Assembly (NCBI RefSeq): GCF_003634215.1
Contig: NZ_RBWX01000008.1
Coordinates: 310,001 to 374,000, forward strand
Direction: 5' to 3'
Length of the DNA stretch: 64,000 bases
Origin: Sphingosinicella microcystinivorans
Lineage (GTDB): Bacteria > Pseudomonadota > Alphaproteobacteria > Sphingomonadales > Sphingomonadaceae
How positions within the stretch are numbered: the stretch's first letter is position 1; every line of letters starts with the position of its first letter. A model generated the notes under the pieces. The model was not told where the DNA came from. It did not search any database and saw only the letters and a program-made list of their open reading frames with translations. The translations under genes were made by a program, and so were the position numbers. Below, piece by piece: positions 55,481 through 63,393 of this stretch.

Positions 55481-56031
55481 TTCTCCAGCGCCACGCCAAG
55501 GATGACGGCGGTCGAGCAATTGTAGATCGCGCTCGATGTGCCGAGGCACCAGTTGATGTCGTTGTTCTCCTGCGGGCGCACCATCGGCCGGTCGCCCTCG
55601 TTGCGGTTGCACAGGCATCGTCCGCACGAGGATTTGCCGCAGCAATCGTTGTAGCTGATGATGTAGGAGCGGTTGTCCGCAGGATTGAGGCAGGTGCCGA
55701 TCCACGTGATCGGCGACATCTCCGTGCCGGGCGGGCAGGTGCTCGCCGTACCGCCGCAGCACGAACAGAGGAAACCGTCGATCGCGCAGTAGCGCCAGTA
55801 ATCACAGCTCGCCTGGTCGCCCGGGTCCTGGGGATTGCCCGTCGGCTGCGGCGCGACGCCGCCACCGCCGCCATGCACGGGGTTCGCCGAAGCGTAGGCG
55901 CGCGACACGGGCAGCACGGGGAATGCCGCCGCGCCGGTGATCGCACCGCCGATCAGTGTCAGCAGACTGCGTCGCGACGTGGTTTTGGCTACCCGGCGGG
56001 TGAGCGCTTCGGTGATCTTGTCGATGGCCAT
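55477..56031 (-). CDS. mauA: TTQ-dependent amine dehydrogenase light chain
   Basis: Small catalytic subunit that carries tryptophan tryptophylquinone, formed from two of its own tryptophans. The 184-residue precursor has a long Tat-type leader (TSRRSLLTLIGGAITG) and a Cys-rich mature part with 14 cysteines. The family signatures are CDYWRYCAIDGFLCSCCGG and ISYNDCCGKSSCGRC. Trp110 (ITWIGTC) and Trp161 (INWCLG) match the TTQ pair Trp57/Trp108 of the methylamine enzyme, and Asp129 matches Asp76, needed for TTQ formation. It could equally be called aauA; downstream acyl-CoA ligases favour an arylalkyl or longer amine over methylamine. Confidence 0.93.
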   Translation of the reverse strand: MAIDKITEALTRRVAKTTSRRSLLTLIGGAITGAAAFPVLPVSRAYASANPVHGGGGGVAPQPTGNPQDPGDQASCDYWRYCAIDGFLCSCCGGTASTCPPGTEMSPITWIGTCLNPADNRSYIISYNDCCGKSSCGRCLCNRNEGDRPMVRPQENNDINWCLGTSSAIYNCSTAVILGVALEK

Positions 56032-56043
56032 GACTGCGTCCCC

Positions 56044-56628
56044 CTATCGTTTCGCAAGAAAGTCCTGGAGCGACGCGACGCCGCGCTCCTTGGCTTCGAA
56101 CAGGCTTTCCAGATGCTCGCGCGTGTTGACGAGGCCGAGCGAGGCGATCTTTCCGTCCTCGCCGATCAGCACCGCATAGGGCAGCTTCGACACGCCGAAA
56201 CGGCGCCCGAGATCTTCGGAGAGGACATAAGGAAAACCCGCAAGCCCTTCAGCCATCATCAGGCGCCGGTGCGCGGCCTCATCGCCGTCGCTCGCAAGGA
56301 TCGCGTCCAGCCAGCCGCGCTCGGCAGCGGCAGCGGATTTGAACACCGGCAGCAGCGTCTTGCAGATGGGGCAGTCCGGCGAGAGGAAAAAGATCAGCTG
56401 GCTGCGGCCGCGCGCACCGCCAACCACGACAGCATCGCCGCCGAGCGACTTCACGTGCATTTCCGGTGCGGCGTCGCCAACCTTCACGCCCTGATGGAGC
56501 GTCAATGCGCCCGCCGGCGCGATCCGTTCGTGAAGCACGCCAACCTGCCGCGCGAGCGCCGCAACGAGGACGCCGAGCACGGCAACGGTGATCCAGAGCA
56601 GCACCTGCGAGACGACGATCAGGCTCAT
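56044..56628 (-). CDS. mauD: MauD/AauD thiol-disulfide protein for light-chain maturation
   Basis: A 194-residue membrane-anchored thioredoxin-like protein needed for correct disulfides in the light chain. It has an N-terminal span (VVSQVLLWITVAVLGVLVAALA) and the redox motif CPIC in LSPDCPICKTLLP, then FPYVLSEDLGRRFGVSKLPYA with the cis-Pro. Its ATG overlaps the mauE stop and it ends 12 bp before mauA, matching the mauBEDA and aauBEDA order. Confidence 0.93.
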   Translation of the reverse strand: MSLIVVSQVLLWITVAVLGVLVAALARQVGVLHERIAPAGALTLHQGVKVGDAAPEMHVKSLGGDAVVVGGARGRSQLIFFLSPDCPICKTLLPVFKSAAAAERGWLDAILASDGDEAAHRRLMMAEGLAGFPYVLSEDLGRRFGVSKLPYAVLIGEDGKIASLGLVNTREHLESLFEAKERGVASLQDFLAKR

Positions 56629-57125
56629 GCGTGCCTCCAATGGGGGTGAGGAATGGCCGCCAGTTCACCGGCGGCGGATTGCAGGCTGAAGAGTGCGAGG
56701 GCCGCGAACAGCGGCTCGGGCGACCATGCGCCTGCCGGCAGAAGCGCCGCGGCGATCGCCAGGGCTGCGAAAAGGATGGCGCGCGCCGGAGCAAAGACCC
56801 GGGGAGCCGCGGCATGCGCGCCAAAAGTGCAACCGCAATCGAAAGCCTCGCCGCGCCGCCGCACCAGCAGTACGGCGTAGACGAGCCAGAGCCCTGCGGC
56901 GATGGCGGCCCCTGCCGGCCGCGTCGCGGCAAACAGCAATGCGATCGCTGCGAGAAATTCCACGGCGCCCGCCGTCACCGCAAGCACCCTGCCGAAACCG
57001 GCGTTCACGCCCGCAAGCCGCGCCGCCGCGCCCGCCAGGCGATCGGCCTGGAACGCCTTGTGCGCGGCCGCCGACAGCAGCACGAGCGCGAGGAACAGCG
57101 CGATGCTGTCGCCCGCGAAGCTCAT
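56625..57125 (-). CDS. mauE: MauE/AauE membrane protein for amine dehydrogenase maturation
   Basis: A 166-residue membrane protein with about five spans. The N-terminal stretch (ALFLALVLLSAAAHKAFQAD) and ARRRGEAFDCGCTFGA-like RRGEAFDCGCTFG, with two Cys in a cytoplasmic loop, are typical of MauE, a DoxX-like partner of MauD that likely passes reducing or oxidising equivalents for light-chain folding. It overlaps the heavy-chain stop and the mauD start by 4 bases each. Confidence 0.92.
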   Translation of the reverse strand: MSFAGDSIALFLALVLLSAAAHKAFQADRLAGAAARLAGVNAGFGRVLAVTAGAVEFLAAIALLFAATRPAGAAIAAGLWLVYAVLLVRRRGEAFDCGCTFGAHAAAPRVFAPARAILFAALAIAAALLPAGAWSPEPLFAALALFSLQSAAGELAAIPHPHWRHA

Positions 57126-58303
57126 TTGCCCGCCGCCGTCATGGTCATCGGGTCGTGCACGGCCTCGGCGACCGTGTGCAGGAATGCGCCGCTGTTCGCG
57201 TCGTAGACGTCGAGATTGCCGTCAGGCCGCGATGCGACGAGATAGGGCTTCGCGCCCGCCGTCACCTCGATGGAGAGCGTGTGGTTCTTCATGGCGATCT
57301 TGCGCGCGACGGCTTTCTTCGCCGTGTCCGCGACCCACACTTCCGTGCCGCCGTTCTTGTGGCTGCCCGCTTCGCCGTTCGGGTCCATCAGCACATAAAC
57401 GCGCCCTGCCGCATCGGCGGAGGTCACCTGCCAGCCGCCGGGGCGATAGCCCTTGGCGGCATCGCCCGGCACCATCGCGAAGCCGCCGAGATCGCGCAGC
57501 TTGTCGCCCGAAAGATCGAAGCCGCGCAGCTTGCCCTTGAAGCTGACGAACCACGCCGTGCGGCCCACCATCGCGGGCATCATGAACCAGGGATCATTGT
57601 CGATGTCGTTGATCGCCTTGGTGGCGGTCGTCGATTTCGCCTTGCCTGTTTCGTCGAGCAGCACGGTCATCATCGTGCCGTCGGCGCAGAGCGAAGTGAA
57701 CCCGCGCGCGCCGGTGGGATACATCAGCGAGCAGCCCGGCAGATCGATGTCTCCAAGGATTGTCCGCGCTTCGAGATCGACGACCGTCACGGACGCGCCC
57801 GGCGTGAAGTTGAACACGAGCATCCACTTCTCGCCGTTCGTGAACTGCATGGCGTTCTTTAGCGTCACGAACTGGCCGCGCTTCCCGCCGGGCAGCACGA
57901 TCTCACCCTTCGGCGCCAGCGTCGCCTTGTCCCAGATCGAGATCACGTCGGTGCGTTCGCCGCGCGTCAGACGCGAGAAGAAGGTCTCGCCCGTGTAGAT
58001 TTCGCTGCCGGTCGTCGACGGCAGCAGTGTGCCGAACTGCGCGACCGGAACGTGCCCCTTCACCGAGGAGACAGGGCTCGACACGTCGACGACGGCGGCG
58101 CGCCCGTCGAGAATGCTGCTGAAGTGCAGATCGTGCACGAACACGTAGCTGTCGGGATAGCGCTCGGGCAGCGTCGCGACCGACGGAATCGGCTCCTCTG
58201 GAAGCGGCTGCGGAAAGGCCTGCTGAGCCTGAGCACCGCTCGTGGCGGTGCTCCCCAAGGCAAGCAGCAGCGTGGCGGCCAGAAGCCCGGCGCGTCGTGA
58301 CAT
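57122..58303 (-). CDS. mauB: TTQ-dependent amine dehydrogenase heavy chain
   Basis: Large periplasmic subunit (393 residues) that folds as a seven-bladed beta-propeller and shapes the active-site channel. A signal peptide (MSRRAGLLAATLLLALGSTA) leads into family segments YVFVHDLHFSSILDGRAAVVD, EIYTGETFFSRLTRGERTDV, WMLVFNFTPGASVTVVDL and VHDPMTMTAAGK. The start at 58303 follows GGAGGGG, rejecting an in-frame ATG 18 bases upstream. It is first in the mauBEDA-type run and follows a well-formed promoter. Methylamine versus aromatic amine specificity cannot be decided here. Confidence 0.92.
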   Translation of the reverse strand: MSRRAGLLAATLLLALGSTATSGAQAQQAFPQPLPEEPIPSVATLPERYPDSYVFVHDLHFSSILDGRAAVVDVSSPVSSVKGHVPVAQFGTLLPSTTGSEIYTGETFFSRLTRGERTDVISIWDKATLAPKGEIVLPGGKRGQFVTLKNAMQFTNGEKWMLVFNFTPGASVTVVDLEARTILGDIDLPGCSLMYPTGARGFTSLCADGTMMTVLLDETGKAKSTTATKAINDIDNDPWFMMPAMVGRTAWFVSFKGKLRGFDLSGDKLRDLGGFAMVPGDAAKGYRPGGWQVTSADAAGRVYVLMDPNGEAGSHKNGGTEVWVADTAKKAVARKIAMKNHTLSIEVTAGAKPYLVASRPDGNLDVYDANSGAFLHTVAEAVHDPMTMTAAGK

Positions 58304-58335
58304 GAAACCCCTCCCTCGCATCGCCCTTCGACGAG

Positions 58336-58390
58336 TCGCACTTCCCTAGAGTGCGAAAATGATTTAGGTCTTACGTCCAATTTTTGTCAA
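58336..58390 (-). promoter_or_regulatory. Promoter and operator of the amine dehydrogenase run
   Basis: On the minus strand TTGACA (58390-58385) is followed after exactly 17 bp by CTAAAT (58367-58362), a good -35/-10 pair reading towards the heavy chain. Just downstream an inverted repeat TCGCAC-N9-GTGCGA (58336-58356) covers the expected start point and early transcript, where a TetR-type repressor would act. The regulator gene begins at 58455 on the other strand. Confidence 0.62.
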
Positions 58391-58454
58391 GCGTACTAAT
58401 TTGTCGGTTCAATATCAGCGCGCTACACGCCCGGGCGAGAGTCGAAGGAGTTCC

Positions 58455-59135
58455 GTGTTGGCTGAGTTCATAGTTCCGGACCTGAAAGTCGTGCCGCGCG
58501 AGGGCGGCTATGCGCGCGGACAGGATGGCGTGGAACAGATCCTGCGCGCAGCGCTCACCATCCTTGTCGAACAGGGCTATCGCGCCGTGACGATGCGGGC
58601 GATCGCCAAGGCCTGCGACATGAAGCTCGGCAACATCACCTATTATTTCCCGACGCGCGACGAACTCGTCCGCGCGCTCTTCGATGCCGTCATCAGCAGC
58701 TACGAAGAAGCCTTCGACGCGATCAGCCACGACGAAGGCACCAGCGTGGAGGAACGCTTCGAAAGCCTGATCAGGCTGATCCTCGAAGACATCACCACCA
58801 AGAAAACAACGCGTTTCTTTCCCGAAATCTGGGCGCTCGCCAACCACGACGCCTTCGTTTCCGAGCGCGTCGACGAGGTCTATCGCCGTGCCCGCGCCGT
58901 CCTCAACGAGCTGATCGCGGAACTCAATCCGTCTCTACCTGAAGACGAGCGCGAAACGGTCGCCCTATTCATCTCCGCCTCGCTCGAAGGCACCACGATG
59001 TTCGCGGGCCATGAAAAGCCGTGGCGGCATCGCATGGGCTGGCTGGAAACCATTGCCTGCCGTGCCTACGTGCCGCTCGTCAAATCGCTGAAGCCCGGCG
59101 ACATTCGCGCGCCCGCGTCGGAACACGTCTCTTGA
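58455..59135 (+). CDS. TetR family transcriptional regulator
   Basis: A 226-residue regulator with an N-terminal helix-turn-helix (ILVEQGYRAVTMRAIAKACD, then MKLGNITYYFPTRDELV) and a helical C-terminal ligand domain (residues about 75-215). The GTG at 58455 is chosen because AAGGAG lies at the proper distance; an upstream TTG is less likely. Head-to-head with the amine dehydrogenase run, it is the obvious candidate to respond to the amine, aldehyde or acyl-CoA product. The ligand is unknown. Confidence 0.88.
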   Translation: MLAEFIVPDLKVVPREGGYARGQDGVEQILRAALTILVEQGYRAVTMRAIAKACDMKLGNITYYFPTRDELVRALFDAVISSYEEAFDAISHDEGTSVEERFESLIRLILEDITTKKTTRFFPEIWALANHDAFVSERVDEVYRRARAVLNELIAELNPSLPEDERETVALFISASLEGTTMFAGHEKPWRHRMGWLETIACRAYVPLVKSLKPGDIRAPASEHVS

Positions 59136-59138
59136 TCT

Positions 59139-59163
59139 AAAATGAGACTTGCTCATTTTTTTT
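59139..59163 (+). terminator. Rho-independent terminator after the TetR gene
   Basis: AAAATGAG (59139-59146) and CTCATTTT (59152-59159) pair perfectly around ACTTG and a run of T continues to 59163. It lies 3 bp after the stop codon of the regulator and insulates the HAD gene. Confidence 0.85.
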
Positions 59164-59214
59164 GCAATCTATATTGAGCTAAATTGAACAAGAATCCACG
59201 GGGAGACCGGCGGG

Positions 59215-60012
59215 GTGTCAGTTGCAAGCCTGGGCGTCCGCCGCGCCCCTGTCAGTCGCGATGTCGCTTTCGGCGAATTACACGCACGTCCGCGTGCGTT
59301 GCTTGTGGACTGGGATGGCTGCCTTGCGATCGGCAATCGTCTCCAGCCCGGCGCCGTATCGCTTCTGTCTTCGTGGCAGGAACGCGTTGTCATCGTCTCG
59401 AACAACAGCACGCATCTTCCGCACCAGATCGCCCGCATTCTTGAAGACGCAAGCCTTGCCGTCCCGCCGGATCGCATCCTGCTGGCGGGGTACGAGGCGA
59501 TCCGTATTGCTGCAGAGAGTACGTGGCGCCGGGCAATGATCCTTGGCGATCCGCGCCTGCGCGCCGCCGCCCGCGCGCTTGGGATCACTGTCGCGCGCGA
59601 CGCGCCCGATGCGGTGGTCCTGCTCCGCGACACGCGCTTCACGTTTCGCCAGCTTGAACGCGCAGCGAACGCGATCCTGCGCGGCGCGGCGCTGCTGGTG
59701 TCGAACGCCGATCTCAACCATCCCGGCCCCGGCGGCGAGGTCGTGCCTGAAACCGGCGCCCTCCTCGCAGCGCTGCTCGCGGCGACGGGCAAGCGCTCGC
59801 TCGATTACCAGCTCGTCGGCAAGCCCTCGCCGCGCCTCTTCCTGCGCGCGTGCGCTCTTCTCGATATCCCGCCCGAAGACGCGCTGATGATCGGCGACAA
59901 TCCGGACACCGACGTCGCCGGCGCAGCCGCCGTGGGGATGCCCTGCGTCACGATCGGCGGCGCGGCGATGCGCACGCTCGAATCGGTGGCGGCCAGCCTC
60001 AGAAGCGCTTGA
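59215..60012 (+). CDS. HAD superfamily phosphatase (subclass IIA, NagD-like)
   Basis: A 265-residue HAD hydrolase. The nucleophile motif is VDWDGCLAIG with Asp32 and Asp34, motif II is VSNNSTH, the Lys is in VGKPSPRLF, and the metal acids are in IGDNPDTDVAGA. The cap placement and spacing fit subclass IIA (NagD, nitrophenylphosphatase, glycerol-phosphate phosphatase). It begins with GTG. It overlaps the end of the opposing RpiR gene by 14 bases; a phosphonate/phosphate-ester binding protein lies nearby, so release of phosphate from an organic ester is a reasonable guess. Confidence 0.86.
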   Translation: MSVASLGVRRAPVSRDVAFGELHARPRALLVDWDGCLAIGNRLQPGAVSLLSSWQERVVIVSNNSTHLPHQIARILEDASLAVPPDRILLAGYEAIRIAAESTWRRAMILGDPRLRAAARALGITVARDAPDAVVLLRDTRFTFRQLERAANAILRGAALLVSNADLNHPGPGGEVVPETGALLAALLAATGKRSLDYQLVGKPSPRLFLRACALLDIPPEDALMIGDNPDTDVAGAAAVGMPCVTIGGAAMRTLESVAASLRSA

Positions 60013-60874
60013 TCGAGAGGATGTCGAAGGTCCGCCGCAGCGTGTCGGTCGCCCGGTCGTAGTCGGCGAGCGCGAGCGCTGCGATCAGCGCGTCGATCAC
60101 GCAAAGCTGCGCGATACGGCTTGCCATCGCCTCGGTGCGGAAGCGTGTTTCGCGCGCCATCGTGTAGAGCAGGATATCCGCGTGGCTCTGAATGGGGGAG
60201 CGCGCATAATTGGTGATGACCACCGTCTTCGCGCCCGCCTCGTGCGCGAGCCGCGTCGCCGTAAGCGTCTCGTGCGTCGCGCCGGTGTGCGAGATCGTCA
60301 GCACCGCCACGTCCGGCCCCGTGCGCGATGCGCTGATCGCCTGGATGTGGCTGTCCGTCATCGCGCGCGCATCAAGGCCGATGCGCAGCATCCGGTAGTG
60401 CGCATCCTCGGCGATCGGCGCGGAGGAGCCGATCCCGTAGATCTCGATGCGTTTCGCCGCGCGCATTGCCGCCACCGCCTGCCCGAGCGCCTGCGGATCG
60501 AGCACCGAATGCGTGTCGCGCAGCGCCTGAATGCCGGAATGGAACACCTTGCGGCACACGGTTTCGAGGTCGTCGTCCTTCTCCAGATCCTCGTGGATGA
60601 ACTGCACCGGCCGCACGATCTCCTGCGCCAGGCTCAGCTTCAGGTGCTGAAACCCGGTGAGGCCCAGGCTGCGGCAGAAATTGATGACGCTGCCCTCGCT
60701 CGCGCCCGTCGCTTCGGAAAGCTCCGTCACCGACATGCGCACGACCCGTTCCGGCTCGGCAAGCACGAAGTCGGCGATTCGCCCGGCCCCCTTGGGCATG
60801 GTGGGCCGCGCGACGCGGATTCGCGCCAGCGCGTTTTCCACCGGCATCTGATCCCGCGCGCCGCCCTGCGTCAT
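59999..60874 (-). CDS. MurR/RpiR family transcriptional regulator
   Basis: A 291-residue regulator with an N-terminal HTH_6 domain (MSVTELSEATGASEGSVINF, then CRSLGLTGFQHLKLSLA) and a C-terminal SIS sugar-phosphate-binding domain (IEIYGIGSSAPIAEDAHYRM, LTISHTGATHETLTA, VVITNYARSPIQSHADI). The ATG at 60874 has GAAGGG upstream. It faces a TonB receptor gene, across 249 bp, and so likely governs that receptor and the following transport gene in response to a phosphorylated metabolite. Confidence 0.9.
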   Translation of the reverse strand: MTQGGARDQMPVENALARIRVARPTMPKGAGRIADFVLAEPERVVRMSVTELSEATGASEGSVINFCRSLGLTGFQHLKLSLAQEIVRPVQFIHEDLEKDDDLETVCRKVFHSGIQALRDTHSVLDPQALGQAVAAMRAAKRIEIYGIGSSAPIAEDAHYRMLRIGLDARAMTDSHIQAISASRTGPDVAVLTISHTGATHETLTATRLAHEAGAKTVVITNYARSPIQSHADILLYTMARETRFRTEAMASRIAQLCVIDALIAALALADYDRATDTLRRTFDILSIKRF

Positions 60875-60955
60875 TAAGCACCCTTCGACTCTACCGATTC
60901 CAATTCCGCGATTGAGCAAAGCTCAGCCGGGCGGCAGCGTCAAGCGAAGCACTTT

Positions 60956-60986
60956 CACTCAATTTTATTCAGAAATGAAATGAGTG
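60956..60986. promoter_or_regulatory. AT-rich imperfect inverted repeat, candidate RpiR operator
   Basis: CACTCAATTT (60956-60965) and AAATGAGTG (60978-60986) are complementary apart from one extra base, around a centre with TTCAGAAATGAA, itself a smaller palindrome. It lies in the 249-bp spacer between the divergent RpiR and TonB receptor genes, 82 bp upstream of the RpiR start. RpiR proteins usually bind AT-rich inverted repeats. Binding is not shown. Confidence 0.45.
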
Positions 60987-61123
60987 TTATTCACAAAGCT
61001 GTCACGAGCGAGCCCTATGGCCGTGGCGAGCGCCGCTGGGGCCTCGCGAATCGGATGGAGGGAAAGCCTCGCCGGTCACGGGCCAAGGCGCGCGTCGATG
61101 CGTTTCAACAAGGGGATTCTTCC

Positions 61124-63286
61124 GTGACGCCCACCATCACCCGTGCCGCCCTCCTTGGCTTCGTCCTCACCGGCTGCGCGCTGCCTGCGCTCGCCGCCGC
61201 CGACATGGCCGCCGCCGATCCGGGCGACGCTGCCGACAATGCAGAGATGATCGTCGTCACCGGCCGCCAGCTCGAACAGCCGAGCGAACTTGCGGCGGGT
61301 GTCATCGAATTCGGCAACTCCGTGCAGATCGTCACCTCCGAACAGATCGCGATGAGCGGCGCCACCAACTTTGCAGAGCTCGCACAGTTCCTCATCAAGG
61401 GCGCCAACATCGGCTATTCGCCGGACGAAGGCGAATACACGATCCGCCTCGATGGTGGCGGCGACCGCGACACGCTGGTCGTTCTCGACGGCGTACCGCT
61501 TTACGATCGCGGCCCCGCGCTCGAAGACATCTGGGGATCGACCACGATCGATCCGCACATGATCGAGCGCGCCGAAGTGTTCCGCGGCGGCAACAGCCTG
61601 TTCTTCGGATCGAACGGCGGCATCGGCGTCATCAGCCTCGTCACCAAGCGCCCGGACGGCACCAAGAAATTCGAACTCGGCGCCAATTACGGCTCGTTCA
61701 ACACGCGCGAAATCTGGGGCAACGCTTCGTTCCCGATCGATTCCGAAGGCCGCCACAGCATCATGGTCTACGGCGGCACGGTACAGACGGACGGTCCCCG
61801 CATCTTCAATCCGGACTCGTTCGTCGACAACGTCGCTGCCGCGGGCGCCATTCAGGATTACCCGCTCAACCGCAGCAACATCGGCATCAAGTATCTCTGG
61901 AAGGTCGATGACAAATCGGAATTCCGCGTCGGCGCACAATACACGCAGATCGAATTCCAGGATGCGTTCCCGGACAATGAAACCTATTCGCCGAACCGTG
62001 TCCGCTATCCGATCGTCGATTTCTCGCTCGATCGCCGGTGGTCTGACGCGCTCTACACCGAATTTTCCGGCTACTGGAGCAATCCCAAGCTCAACAACAC
62101 CGAAACCTACGCCGAGATCTGCCGCCAGCCCATGGGCTGTATCGATCCGGCAACGGGCGCAGCGATCGCGTTCGGCAAGGCGACCGGCCGCTCGATCCCT
62201 TATCCCAACAAGGGCTTCGGCAAGAATTCGAAAGTCGGCGGCTTCCGTGAACTCGGCGTCAATCTCCGCAACACGCTCACGGTGAAGGACGTGGTCGAGG
62301 TCGTCGGCGGCGTGCAGGTCGTGTCCTACAAGAACGACTCCGATCCGGTGTTCCCGGTCGGTGACGCTTCCACCACGATCACCGGTCTTTATGCGGATCT
62401 GCGCCCGACGATCCCGTTCAGCCCCGACACGAAAATCTCGCTCGCCGCGCGTATCGATTTCGCCAAGGCGTTCGGTTCGAAAACGATCTGGAAATTCGGC
62501 GTGCGTCAGCCGTTCGGGGATTTCTACATCCGTGCGAACGGCGGCACGTCCTACAGCACGCCGCGCAATACGGAGCTCTTCAACGAAAGCCCCACGCTCG
62601 TCGGCAACCCCGACCTGAAGACCGAGGAAACCGAAACCTATAACGCCGCCGCCGGCTACACCCACACCTTCGGCAATTTCCAGGTGAGCGCCGAACTCGG
62701 CTGGTTCACCACCGACATCACCAACCGTATCCAGACAACGTCGGGCCTGACGCCCAACACCTATTACAACAACGATCGCATCACCGAGATTCGCGGCCTC
62801 ACCGCCGAACTCAACCTGGCGCTCGGCGAGAGCTGGTCGGCGAACGTCAGTTACACCAAGCAGCAGGCGCGTCTCGATGGCTCGAAGCTGCAGATCAACG
62901 AAACGCCCGAATACATGATCCAGGGCACCGTCGCCTGGCACAGCCCGGGCCAGCGTTTCCACGTCACGCTCTATCCGCGCTATCAGGGGCCGGAATTTGC
63001 GACCGGCGGCGTCGGCGGCGCGCTCCGCCACAACTTCGGCAACTACTTCGTGATGAACGCCTCGCTCGGCGTATGGCTCGGCGAGGAGCGCGACCACCGC
63101 TTCACGGTCCGCGTCGTCAACGTCTTCGATAAATATTATGCGGAGCGTTACGGCTTCGGCAACATGCGCTTCAGCGAAGCCTTCGTCCGCGGCGAGATCA
63201 CGACGAGCAGCCCCGAATACTACTACGGCTACCCGTTCGAGGGCAAACCGCGCAGCGTCTACGTCTCCTACAGCACGAAGTTCTGA
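61124..63286 (+). CDS. TonB-dependent outer-membrane receptor (phosphonate-binding-protein neighbour)
   Basis: A 720-residue receptor. After a signal peptide (TRAALLGFVLTGCALPALAA) come the plug, residues about 45-170 (EMIVVTGRQLEQPSE, RLDGGGDRDTLVVLDGVPLY, RAEVFRGGNSLFFGSNGGIG), and the barrel with FNESPTLVGNPDLKTEETET, and a C-terminal strand ending YVSYSTKF. A GTG start at 61124 is supported by AAGGGG eight bases upstream. It precedes a PhnD-like gene by 107 bp and faces an RpiR gene. Uptake of a phosphonate or phosphate ester is inferred from that neighbour. Confidence 0.9.
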   Translation: MTPTITRAALLGFVLTGCALPALAAADMAAADPGDAADNAEMIVVTGRQLEQPSELAAGVIEFGNSVQIVTSEQIAMSGATNFAELAQFLIKGANIGYSPDEGEYTIRLDGGGDRDTLVVLDGVPLYDRGPALEDIWGSTTIDPHMIERAEVFRGGNSLFFGSNGGIGVISLVTKRPDGTKKFELGANYGSFNTREIWGNASFPIDSEGRHSIMVYGGTVQTDGPRIFNPDSFVDNVAAAGAIQDYPLNRSNIGIKYLWKVDDKSEFRVGAQYTQIEFQDAFPDNETYSPNRVRYPIVDFSLDRRWSDALYTEFSGYWSNPKLNNTETYAEICRQPMGCIDPATGAAIAFGKATGRSIPYPNKGFGKNSKVGGFRELGVNLRNTLTVKDVVEVVGGVQVVSYKNDSDPVFPVGDASTTITGLYADLRPTIPFSPDTKISLAARIDFAKAFGSKTIWKFGVRQPFGDFYIRANGGTSYSTPRNTELFNESPTLVGNPDLKTEETETYNAAAGYTHTFGNFQVSAELGWFTTDITNRIQTTSGLTPNTYYNNDRITEIRGLTAELNLALGESWSANVSYTKQQARLDGSKLQINETPEYMIQGTVAWHSPGQRFHVTLYPRYQGPEFATGGVGGALRHNFGNYFVMNASLGVWLGEERDHRFTVRVVNVFDKYYAERYGFGNMRFSEAFVRGEITTSSPEYYYGYPFEGKPRSVYVSYSTKF

Positions 63287-63393
63287 GGGAGGGTGCGGGC
63301 TCGTTTCCCGGGTCAGCGAGATGAGCCCGCATCACGCACCTGTCACACGCGAATTCTAGGGACTCCGTTTTCAACACACCGATGGAGACTCGG

